Assembly (NCBI GenBank): GCA_964509195.1
Contig: CAZDWJ010000001.1
Coordinates: 248,001 to 312,000, forward strand
Origin: UBA4802 sp964509195
GTDB taxonomy: Bacteria; Spirochaetota; UBA4802; UB4802
Length of the DNA: 64,000 bases
Direction: 5' to 3'
Shown here piece by piece: positions 25,216 through 34,000 of this stretch. Position 1 is the stretch's first letter; every line of letters starts with the position of its first letter. Both the position numbers and the translations under genes were made by a program. Below the pieces are notes generated by a model, which did not search any database, had not been told where the DNA came from, and saw only the letters and a list, made by a program, of their open reading frames with translations.

Positions 25216-26742
25216 CTAAAAATTTATTAATGCATTCACAGCTGGTTCAATCACTATCTTCAGTATCCCCTGCGGGAATAAACCTATAGCAATTATACAT
25301 AAAGAAAGCACTACCATACTGTATTTGACCAGTACAGGTTGCTCAATTGGCTTCCTGGTTGGTGGCATACCCAAAAATGCACTGTAAAATACTTTCATAA
25401 ATGATGCCAGTGTCATAATAGAAACAAATATAGCAATTAATGTTAATACCGGATTATACTGGAATACGGATTCATAGATAATAATCTTTGATACAAATCC
25501 ATTCAAAGGAGGAATCCCGGATATTGCAAGTGCTGCAATCATAAATACAATAGTAGTAAATATATCATAATGTGCCAGTCCATGCATTGCATCCAAATTA
25601 CGTGTTTTAAAATGCCGCACCAAAATACCAGATGTTAAAAACAACAATCCTTTATATAATGCATTATTTACCACATGCAGCAATCCGCCAATCATAGCTA
25701 CTTTCCCAAATAGAGCAAACGAAGCATCCCCTGATTTGACTACTGACAGCCCAACACCCATCCCCAGTAGCATATACCCTACCTGTGAAACAGCGTGGAA
25801 TGCCATAAGGCGTTTAACATCTTTCTGTACAAGCGCTTGCGTTACCCCTACAAACATTGACAACACACCAAATACTATAAATAGAATTCCCAGAGGATGG
25901 CCCACGTGTGCGTGGCTTAACCCAAATACAAATGAAATTCTGAATAAACCATACAGGCAGATTAAACTTCCTAATTTTACCATTGCGCTTATTGGTGCAG
26001 GAGCTTCCGAATAGGTATCCGGAATCCACATGTGCATGGGGACAACACCCGATTTCATTGCCAGAGGAATGATGAGCAATACAATTGCTATTTTATCCAA
26101 AAATGTCCCACGTATAGCTTCTTTGAGATAGTCAATATTGAATGATCCATACTGTGCATACAGAAAAGCAATCCCCAGTAAAAAGAAACTAGTTGCCACT
26201 GCACTCACAAACATATATTTATAACCAGCATACGGTGGGTGCCTTCGTTCTGTTCGGAAGGCAACTAGTGCAGCTGACGAAATTGATAGGATTTCAAGAA
26301 ACACAAAGAATGTAAAAAGGTCATTTGCTACCAGCAATCCCATCATACCTGCTACCATACAGACGAATAATACAGTGAAATAATTTTTCCTTTCATTTTC
26401 TTCAATGTATTGAGTTGAAAATAGATAAAAAACAAATACAAGTGTTGTCCCCATGAGAATAAAAAAAAGTGAAAACGGGTCAATTTTCAATCCTATTCGT
26501 ATGGGAAACGTCAACCCCTGTTCTGTAATCACTTCAGGATTAGATGAACCAACCATATAATAAAATATTTTGCCACTTAAAAAAACATCACCGGCAATAG
26601 AATATGATGCTGCCATGATAATAACCAGAGCTATCGCCCCTATAACAGTACGGGCAGTACGGTTAACCATGCCAATCATTGGTATCATGAAAGCTACTAT
26701 AAGGGGGATAGCTACCAGTAAAACCGGGACATGTTTACTCAT
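25216..26742 (-). CDS. mnhD: Antiporter-like subunit MbhH (MrpD/NuoN family)
   Basis: 508 residues, about 14 helices, Proton_antipo_M fold. Charged residues typical of the ion path are visible: the Glu in FFVFLEILSISSAALVAF, the Lys in LAMKSGVVPMHMWIPDTYSEAPAPISAMVKLG, and a Lys in NALYKGLLFL. I use ATG 26742, which overlaps the end of the MbhG gene by 8 bp, over a longer TTG/ATG frame to 26835 that would lie inside that gene. Expected to move Na+ or H+ when the hydrogenase runs. Confidence 0.9.
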   Translation of the reverse strand: MSKHVPVLLVAIPLIVAFMIPMIGMVNRTARTVIGAIALVIIMAASYSIAGDVFLSGKIFYYMVGSSNPEVITEQGLTFPIRIGLKIDPFSLFFILMGTTLVFVFYLFSTQYIEENERKNYFTVLFVCMVAGMMGLLVANDLFTFFVFLEILSISSAALVAFRTERRHPPYAGYKYMFVSAVATSFFLLGIAFLYAQYGSFNIDYLKEAIRGTFLDKIAIVLLIIPLAMKSGVVPMHMWIPDTYSEAPAPISAMVKLGSLICLYGLFRISFVFGLSHAHVGHPLGILFIVFGVLSMFVGVTQALVQKDVKRLMAFHAVSQVGYMLLGMGVGLSVVKSGDASFALFGKVAMIGGLLHVVNNALYKGLLFLTSGILVRHFKTRNLDAMHGLAHYDIFTTIVFMIAALAISGIPPLNGFVSKIIIYESVFQYNPVLTLIAIFVSIMTLASFMKVFYSAFLGMPPTRKPIEQPVLVKYSMVVLSLCIIAIGLFPQGILKIVIEPAVNALINF

Positions 26743-27094
26743 ACTCTTCAACTCCACGTAATTTCCGTGTATCAAGCGTACCGTTGTTTCTATAGGTGAG
26801 AATTGCAACACCCAGCATAAGTGCAGTTGTTGCAAACCCTATAACGATGTTGGTTAATATTAAGGCCTGCGGGGTGGGCAATACCACGGTGATGACAGAA
26901 TCAAACGGAGCTAATGTGAATATAGGTGCCATGGCATTTTCACGATATCCCAGCGAAATAAAAAACAGGTTGATACCCGAATCAAGTATGTTAAATGCCA
27001 GCACAATTTTTATCAGATTCCTCTTGAATAAAAGAGCAATTATCCCAATGGTCAGTAATAAAATGAATGTGATATAAAGTAAAATTGCTGACAT
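26735..27094 (-). CDS. mnhC: Antiporter subunit MbhG (MrpC/NuoK family)
   Basis: 119 residues, three helices. The NuoK/MrpC pattern is clear: LLTIGIIALLFKRNLIKIVLAFNILDSGINLFFIS, then the ALILTNIVIGFATTALMLGVAI block. Its Glu/Asp in helix 2 region (LDSG) sits where NuoK keeps an acidic residue. Overlaps the next gene by 8 bp. Confidence 0.88.
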   Translation of the reverse strand: MSAILLYITFILLLTIGIIALLFKRNLIKIVLAFNILDSGINLFFISLGYRENAMAPIFTLAPFDSVITVVLPTPQALILTNIVIGFATTALMLGVAILTYRNNGTLDTRKLRGVEEYE

Positions 27095-27095
27095 A

Positions 27096-27929
27096 TTAGC
27101 CTGCCGTTTTGTTATTCCTTACACCTGACGCATGAAATAATGTGACAAGTATAAGGCTTAATCCAAAAAATACTTCAATGCCCACAGCAAGTGAAAGCCA
27201 TGGTAATATCCCTGCTGAAATCAGATAGCCCTGATTTGGCCCAAATGGTATAATCCTGCCAAAAGCAGCAGGAGTATGCGCAAGAAAATTATATAAAAAT
27301 GATATCCCAATTCCAGTAAAACCTAACCCAATAAAAATTGTTAATCCTAACGACTCAAAGAATGAAAACACTTTACGTGTCCGTTGCATATGGCGGGTGA
27401 TTAGAAAACTTATAAGCAGAAGTGCTGTTGCAGAAGCCATGACTGATCCGCCCTGAAAACCACCACCTGGAGAAAGATGTCCGTGTACTACAAGATAAAC
27501 CCCAAAGCTTAAAATCATAATGTACATGATAAATGCACCAAATGTTATAATACGTGATTCAACTTTTGGAAATTGTCCTGCCGGCGGAACGCCTGATGAT
27601 ACAATGCTTTTACTTTTTAAGAATGTAAAGAACAGCATTGAGATGCTGCTTACCACAATAAATAGCACTGTAGCTTCTCCTAATGTATCAAATCCCCTGT
27701 AATCAAAAACTACACTTGCCACAATATTATTTGACTTAGTTTCAACTTGTCCATTGCGTAAAAAGTAGTCATCCATGGTAGTAACACCATCTATGTCAAT
27801 ACCGCAGCAAGGTCTATCCTTTAGCACATCTGGATTACCAACAGCTTGGCCAACAGGATGTAGCTGAAGTATTCCTACAAAAAGAAAACCAAACATTATA
27901 ACAATTGCCACAACGCTAAAAAGCCTCAT
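27096..27929 (-). CDS. mnhB: Fused MbhE-MbhF (MrpB-type) antiporter subunit
   Basis: 277 residues. The first 100 residues match the MbhE type (YRGFDTLGEATVLFIVVSSISMLFF at about 80-105). The rest is an MrpB/MnhB domain (YLVVHGHLSPGGGFQGGSVMASATALLLI and LISAGILPWLSLAVGIEVFFGLSLI). In Pyrococcus these are two genes; here they are one. Overlaps mbhD by 4 bp. Confidence 0.85.
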   Translation of the reverse strand: MRLFSVVAIVIMFGFLFVGILQLHPVGQAVGNPDVLKDRPCCGIDIDGVTTMDDYFLRNGQVETKSNNIVASVVFDYRGFDTLGEATVLFIVVSSISMLFFTFLKSKSIVSSGVPPAGQFPKVESRIITFGAFIMYIMILSFGVYLVVHGHLSPGGGFQGGSVMASATALLLISFLITRHMQRTRKVFSFFESLGLTIFIGLGFTGIGISFLYNFLAHTPAAFGRIIPFGPNQGYLISAGILPWLSLAVGIEVFFGLSLILVTLFHASGVRNNKTAG

Positions 27930-28168
27930 TCTTCCCTTCTCCGTGTCATCCTTATTGCAATAACAAAAATACAGGTGGTTAGCGCTGCTCCAATCCCAGC
28001 TTCTGCAATAGCAACATCTGGTGCATCCAGAAGAAAATATAGTACGGTAAGCACCAGTGAAAAGACAGAATAGCTTACTATTGCTGCCAGAAGGTCACGG
28101 AAATATATTGAAATTAGCGCAGTAATCACCAGTGCTATAGAAATAACCAGAAAAAAATAGTACATCAT
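27926..28168 (-). CDS. MbhD-like subunit (DUF4040, MrpA C-terminal-like)
   Basis: 80 residues, about two to three helices, with the DUF4040 pattern FRDLLAAIVSYSVFSLVLTVLYFLLDAPDVAIAEAGIGAAL. This fragment corresponds to part of MrpA; the large MrpA body is not present in the operon, as in Mbh. 4-bp overlaps on both sides show tight translational coupling. Confidence 0.85.
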   Translation of the reverse strand: MMYYFFLVISIALVITALISIYFRDLLAAIVSYSVFSLVLTVLYFLLDAPDVAIAEAGIGAALTTCIFVIAIRMTRRREE

Positions 28169-28572
28169 ACCGCACCATCCTCATCAGGAATTCCTTCACT
28201 CACTTTCTCCAGTTCTAACTCGTCTGTCGTTTTCATCTGTGATTTATAATCAAATTCATTAATAACAACACTAACAGGTTTTATGCCGGATAATAAAGAT
28301 GCACGGGCTATTGCATGGGCACTGATTGGATTGGTAAAAATAATAACCAGCAATGCAACAATACTATGAATAATAATTGTAAGGCTTGTGGGATCATAAT
28401 AGACTATATTTTTAACAACTATCGCCAAAACCACAAAGATACTGCCAAATGTGGTGGTTTTAGTAGCTGCATGCAAGCGGGTATATATATCTGGAAACCG
28501 CATAAGCCCTAAAATACTCATCCCGTTTATGAATAACCCAATTGCCAGACACACCAGAATAACTGTATCCAT
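28165..28572 (-). CDS. mnhG: Antiporter subunit MbhC (MrpG family)
   Basis: 135 residues. The MrpG pattern GLMRFPDIYTRLHAATKTTTFG is present within the first 45 residues, with three helices; a hydrophilic tail of about 40 residues follows (VVINEFDYKSQMKTTDELE...), longer than in most MrpG proteins. Adjacent to mbhB (no gap) and overlaps mbhD. Confidence 0.88.
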   Translation of the reverse strand: MDTVILVCLAIGLFINGMSILGLMRFPDIYTRLHAATKTTTFGSIFVVLAIVVKNIVYYDPTSLTIIIHSIVALLVIIFTNPISAHAIARASLLSGIKPVSVVINEFDYKSQMKTTDELELEKVSEGIPDEDGAV

Positions 28573-28842
28573 TTACTTCCCCTCATCAATGAGATAACGG
28601 GCAATATATAAAGTGCCAATAAACGAAATAATCCCATACACTATGCCAATATCAATGTATAATGCCTTTTTCTGGGCTGCACCCAAAATAATCATAATTA
28701 CAATAATTAACGTGTTTATTGTATCAAGAGCCACAATTCGTTCAGGAACATTGTGACTAAATGCAATCCGTATAACGATGATGCATACGTATATTATACA
28801 CAGTAGTGCGGATATAAGGAATATGGAGTTAAAATCATACAT
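28573..28842 (-). CDS. mnhF: Antiporter subunit MbhB (MrpF family)
   Basis: 89 residues, three helices, with the MrpF block VPERIVALDTINTLIIVIMIILG, in which the Asp of ALDTINT is conserved. It lies 12 bp after mbhA and abuts mbhC. Confidence 0.87.
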   Translation of the reverse strand: MYDFNSIFLISALLCIIYVCIIVIRIAFSHNVPERIVALDTINTLIIVIMIILGAAQKKALYIDIGIVYGIISFIGTLYIARYLIDEGK

Positions 28843-28854
28843 GAACTTGCCTGT

Positions 28855-29397
28855 TTATATAAAAAGCTTTTTTAAGAAATAGTGTAAAAACCCTGCAACA
28901 TCTTTTGGAACAGCAATATATTCCTTGCCTTTATCCCAGTATAAACAGTGAATGAATAATTTCCTTTTTTCTGGGTCAACACCTATGGTTAGTGTACCAG
29001 GTGAAAGCGTTATTGAATTTGCCAGTAGATATACACCCATCTCATCGTTTATCTCTGGATCAACTTTTACAATAGCAGGCTTAATTTTTCCGGTAATAAT
29101 TCTATATAGTACTTCTAGATTGGCTATCAAAAGGGCTACAAAAAAAGGTCCAATGAAATACAACACCAATCCCATATAAAAAAAAGGATTAAGTAATTTT
29201 CCGGTAATTTTTATTGGTATAAGCCAGTACGTTACAGTGGCCAGTATGATACTTATTGCTATGCCAAAAATTAATTCCTCATACGACCAGAAAAGAATAT
29301 CATTTCCTGAGCCTATTGTTAATACCAAGTACGAATAGGCAGCTACCAGTGTATAAAACACAATAGCCGAAATTTTATTTTTGCTTTCAGATTTCAT
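28855..29397 (-). CDS. mnhE: Antiporter subunit MbhA (MrpE family), first gene of the hydrogenase operon
   Basis: 180 residues with N-terminal helices and the MrpE cytoplasmic domain (VYLLANSITLSPGTLTIGVDPEKRKLFIHCLYW). It is the first of 14 closely linked minus-strand genes (29397 down to 20971); upstream is an 85-bp gap before the YkgJ-like gene, where a promoter is expected, but I could not identify clear -35/-10 boxes. Confidence 0.87.
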   Translation of the reverse strand: MKSESKNKISAIVFYTLVAAYSYLVLTIGSGNDILFWSYEELIFGIAISIILATVTYWLIPIKITGKLLNPFFYMGLVLYFIGPFFVALLIANLEVLYRIITGKIKPAIVKVDPEINDEMGVYLLANSITLSPGTLTIGVDPEKRKLFIHCLYWDKGKEYIAVPKDVAGFLHYFLKKLFI

Positions 29398-29482
29398 CTA
29401 TGACTCTGGTTATAATCTTTCAGGAATTTACATCACCTTTTATAATAATACAAGCGTTTTTTAAAAATAATTTCAGTATGAT

Positions 29483-29833
29483 TTATTCATTATACCCACA
29501 ACCATCATAAGGGCTTACTTTTTCTTCAGGGGCAAGTTCAATCCCTTCATAATATGGGAATTCCCTGCACATCCGTGGTCTGATTTCGTAAATGCTGCAT
29601 ATCCCAAGACCATCAGTGCTGCGAGTAAAATGTTTACATGAATAATGGTAAGGTAAATCCTCTTTAAGGTTTTCATATTTAAACATCAGCATTGGATAAA
29701 TAAGGTATATTTCTGAAAATTTTGGGTCAACTGAAGGGAGGGTGCGCCAGTATTCATACGCTTTTTTCAGCATATCAGGCGATTCGGCAAGCCTTACATC
29801 ATTACAACATGTTCCACACCGTTTGCATTCCAT
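29483..29833 (-). CDS. YkgJ-type cysteine cluster protein (zinc/iron-chelating domain)
   Basis: 116 residues. It starts with CKRCGTCC, the CxxCxxCC signature, followed by Cys in YSCKHF, GICSIYEIRPRMCREFP and DGCG. This is the complete set of the YkgJ/PF03692 family, thought to bind a metal or an Fe-S cluster; function unknown. It stands directly upstream of the Mbh operon on the same strand (85 bp), so it could be co-transcribed, perhaps as a maturation factor, which is inference. Confidence 0.8.
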   Translation of the reverse strand: MECKRCGTCCNDVRLAESPDMLKKAYEYWRTLPSVDPKFSEIYLIYPMLMFKYENLKEDLPYHYSCKHFTRSTDGLGICSIYEIRPRMCREFPYYEGIELAPEEKVSPYDGCGYNE

Positions 29834-30006
29834 ACAATGGATAAACCTTTTTATGTACTATATGCTATAATAAAAAAAACTTGCATAATTTGCGCTTTCC
29901 ATACGATATAATACAATAATAGCATATTTAATTTTTATTGCAATTTATTGTACATTTTTAACGATTGACTAGAATTCTAAAAACGTAAAGCAACATTAAA
30001 GGAATT

Positions 30007-30999
30007 ATGAAGGTAAAGTTAAAAATAATAAAGAGTGAAATTGAGCGACAGCTCAAAGAAAAATATTATCTTAAAAAAAAGCAATTTGCCAAGAAATGGG
30101 ACAAATTCCTTGAACATGGCCATGAAAAAATGACCATAATGTTCATCCCGCATAATGAACAGAAAATTTTTAATTTCCAGATATCCCGTTTTACCATACT
30201 TTTTTTCAGTTCTTTAATGTTGATAGTAATAGTAACATCAGCCTATGCCATAATAAAAAACGCTGCAGTTAAGAGAGAAGAAGAACGATTAATGTCAAAT
30301 TACAAAGATATTCGCTCACAACTCATTCGATTTGAACAATTGACAAATGAACTTGAAAAAGAGTTAGAAGATATAAAGCCAGATATAGAAGATTTATACG
30401 AACTAGCTACCAACAATAACAATACACAATCAATATGGGAATCATCCATGATTCCGATTGAAGACCCATCAATGCGACAATACTCTGCAATATTGCCTTC
30501 TGAAGTAAAAACATTGCGTGCGTTGCAGAAGGATTTAATCTGCACCACAAATACTGTGAAAACAATAAAGAATTTCATTGATGTTCGCAATAAGGTCATT
30601 TACGACACCCCATCAATAATACCTAATCCTGGTCACATTACTTCACTGTTTGGATGGAGGCGTTCACCTTTTGGATTTGGGAGAGACTTCCACTCTGGCA
30701 TCGACATAGCAGCACCTCAGGGTACTGAAATTCGTGCAACAGCTCCGGGTGTAGTGGTATCATCATCATGGGGTGGTGGTTACGGCTACATGGTCAGGAT
30801 TAAACACAAATATGGCTATGAAACAATATATGGACACTGTTCCAGGATAATAGTATTTCCAGGACAGAATATCCAGAAAGGGCAGGTGATTGCCTATGTT
30901 GGTCAGACCGGTTCAGCAACAGGCAGCCACTGTCACTATGAAATACGGTTAGGAGGGGTGCCAATTAATCCTTACCCTTATATGAGTAAGATGTGGTAA
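30007..30999 (+). CDS. M23 (LytM) family peptidase, membrane anchored
   Basis: 330 residues. A cytoplasmic N-terminus of about 65 residues, one membrane helix (about 66-85, FTILFFSSLMLIVIVTSAYAI), a coiled-coil stretch (about 90-125), and a C-terminal LytM domain. Zinc ligands are present: FHSGIDIAAPQGT (HxxxD), and SHCHYEIR (HxH); an extra His lies in YGHCSRI. It should cut peptidoglycan cross-bridges in the periplasm. AAGGA precedes the ATG. Same strand as the SprA-like gene, 43 bp upstream of it. Confidence 0.88.
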   Translation: MKVKLKIIKSEIERQLKEKYYLKKKQFAKKWDKFLEHGHEKMTIMFIPHNEQKIFNFQISRFTILFFSSLMLIVIVTSAYAIIKNAAVKREEERLMSNYKDIRSQLIRFEQLTNELEKELEDIKPDIEDLYELATNNNNTQSIWESSMIPIEDPSMRQYSAILPSEVKTLRALQKDLICTTNTVKTIKNFIDVRNKVIYDTPSIIPNPGHITSLFGWRRSPFGFGRDFHSGIDIAAPQGTEIRATAPGVVVSSSWGGGYGYMVRIKHKYGYETIYGHCSRIIVFPGQNIQKGQVIAYVGQTGSATGSHCHYEIRLGGVPINPYPYMSKMW

Positions 31000-31042
31000 T
31001 AGTATTATTTCCCAGTGCCATATATGCTTTTTATTATAACAC

Positions 31043-34000
31043 ATGAAATCACTATCCACTATCATCGTTATTGGTGTACTGCTGACATCAGCAACTGCTA
31101 TCGTTATTTCTCAGCAATTATCTCCTTCATTCCGCCAGCTAATTGATGAATATATTACTACACACAAAGTAAAAGAGGAAAAAACTGACACTCCCACAGC
31201 TGCTTTACAAGCTTCTGAAGACCATTCACAATCACCTTTTGAATATAATCCGGGAGACTGGACAAAATATATCATAGAGCCCCATTACAAATATACTATC
31301 CCTGGCTCTGAAACCTTAATGGAAGAAGAGCCCTATGATATTCTTTCTTATGGCTCATTGAACCTTAACCTGAGATATGGAAAATCATTTTTCACCAGTA
31401 ACAAATATAAGCGCTTTGATGAAGACAAGCCCACATCTACATTAATTCTATCCGGATTTACGCCTGAGCAGACTATGCAGCTTCATATTGAAGGCAAAGC
31501 CGGAAAACGCCTCACTCTATACATTGACCATGACAGCCAGCAGCGCACCAATACCTATATTATGCAATACAGGGCAGTGGAAGATGATGAAGTACTGCGC
31601 GAGATCAACGCCGGTGATATAACTATAAAAGTGAACAATTCAAAATATGCGGTATATGATGACACCACATCCAAAGGCATGGGAATAGATTTTACTATAA
31701 AAAAAGACAACTTGCAGTTAAAAGCATTTGGATCTGTGGCAAAAGGCGTAAGTGAAATAGAACGCTTCAAAGGCAATTATTCAAGTGCAAGCATTACTCT
31801 GCAGGAATACCAGTATACTAAAGCCACCTACTATCAGCTGGAGCCATTTAAACGCTATGATAATCTGGACACACCACCTTCTAATTACTCTACAACAATT
31901 GCTTGGACATCGTCACCTGCTAATCCATCTACGTATACTCCATATCCGGTTACTATTGATAGCTTTGGTTTTGAACTGTATGTTGATGAAGCAATCACAC
32001 AAAATAAAGCTGGATTGCTGGAACTTCATAAATGGGATGACACTTCAATTATTCTGGGATATTTCAGAAGATTGCAACTGGGCTCTGATTACACTATAAA
32101 CTTTTCCACAGGTACTATCGCCCTTTTAAAAGCTTTTAAACCGCAGGCAAAGATTTTTGCGGTATATACGCATAATGGTGGCAGTACACAGAGTTCTGAC
32201 CCTTCTGCGGTAACTACTCATCCGCAATTCCCCGGTAAAATATGTGTATTTATAAAATGTGGCCCCTCAATTCATGAAGATGCAAATTATAACAGATCTC
32301 TTGACCCTGGTGAAGATGTAAACAATGATGGTGTATTAAATTTAGACATTTACGAAATCCGTGGAATATATAATACCGGATTACAAAACATACGCGCCGA
32401 AGATGTCAAAATATCTTTCTTCAATAACCTTTTCCCTATGTCAAAATCTGATATACAGCAATTAGGCAATTTTTTTGTTGATTACAATTCAGGAACAATT
32501 ACCTTCAAGTTGCGTGAGCCCTTTAAACCGCTTTTGCCTGCACAATCACGGAATATCATCTACACTGAATCACAAAACCAGCAGGCGTATGTAGTGTCCC
32601 AATACAGGGTAGCCATTGCAGGCTATAGCCAGTCACGCGGTTTTCAGCTAAAACATGTCAATATTATCCCCGACACGGTACGTGTAAAAATTAATGGCAC
32701 CCAGATTTCCGAAAGCCTGTACAGCGTTGACCCTACATCCGGTTTTTTCCAGTTCACCAATCCCGGTAATCCTGTCATAACACCTGAAACCGATATTGAA
32801 ATCAGCTATCAGTACCTCCCCTTTGAAGGGCAGGCGCAGCAGTTTATTGGTGGCATGCGTGCAGATTATGCCCTCAATAAAAACATTAACATAGGCAGTA
32901 CAATCCTGTACACCACACAGGGCATGGCATCAACAATACCACTTTTAGGCAACGAACCAACACAATCGACTGTTATTGAGGCCGATAGTTCAATTGAGTT
33001 ACACCCTCATGACATATCAGCGTTTGCCTCAAAAATTGTACAGTCCGAGATTTCAGCGCCAATAATGTTCAAAGGCTATGCAGAGTACGCAAAAAGCTAT
33101 CACAGCATCAACACATTTGGCAAAGGACTTATTGATGATTTTGAATCCATCTATTCAGGACTCACGCTTTCAATGTCCGAAAAAGACTGGATACTGGGCT
33201 CATTGCCTGATGGCTTTACACAAGATACACGTGCACGAATTTATTATAAATTCTACCGCGATATTAATAATCCCGAAACACTCTATGGATTAAACTTTAC
33301 CCCTATTGACATACCCTATTCAAAAAAGCCTGGCCCTTACAATGTTGCCACAGGACACATCCCTGAATCAATACAGACCGAACAATCTCAACGGTCACTG
33401 GGATTTAATTTTGATTTTTCATCTGGCAGTTATATTTCCATTGTTACCCGTACACTATCGCCCAAACCCATTGATCTTTCCAATTTAGCATACGTTGAGA
33501 TATGGTATCGCAGCACCGGTGGCACCGGCACCGTGGAAATGTACCTTGATATTGGTTCTATAAACGAAGACAGTGACGGTGATGGTATTCTTGACAGTGA
33601 AGATACTAACCGCAATGGATTTCTTGATTATGATACTAACAGAAACATATCTGAAGATACTGGTTATACATTTAACAATCCCTTTTCAACCATCGTAGGT
33701 TCAGGACCAGGCGTGTCTTCTACCACTATTGGTGATGGAGTACTCAATACCGAAGACTTAAACGACAACGGCATGCTTGATACTTCTGAACAGTACCTCC
33801 GTATACCTGGTCTTTCATTACCTCTCTCAGTAAATCTGGCAGATACCTCATGGAAAAGCATCCGTATTTATGTAAACAAAAACAACCCGTCACATTATAC
33901 TCAAAACCCATCTGCATTTAATGATATACTGAAAAAAATATATTCTGTCCGTTTATTATTACACAACACTACATTTAACACCGGTACCATTCTTATCGAT

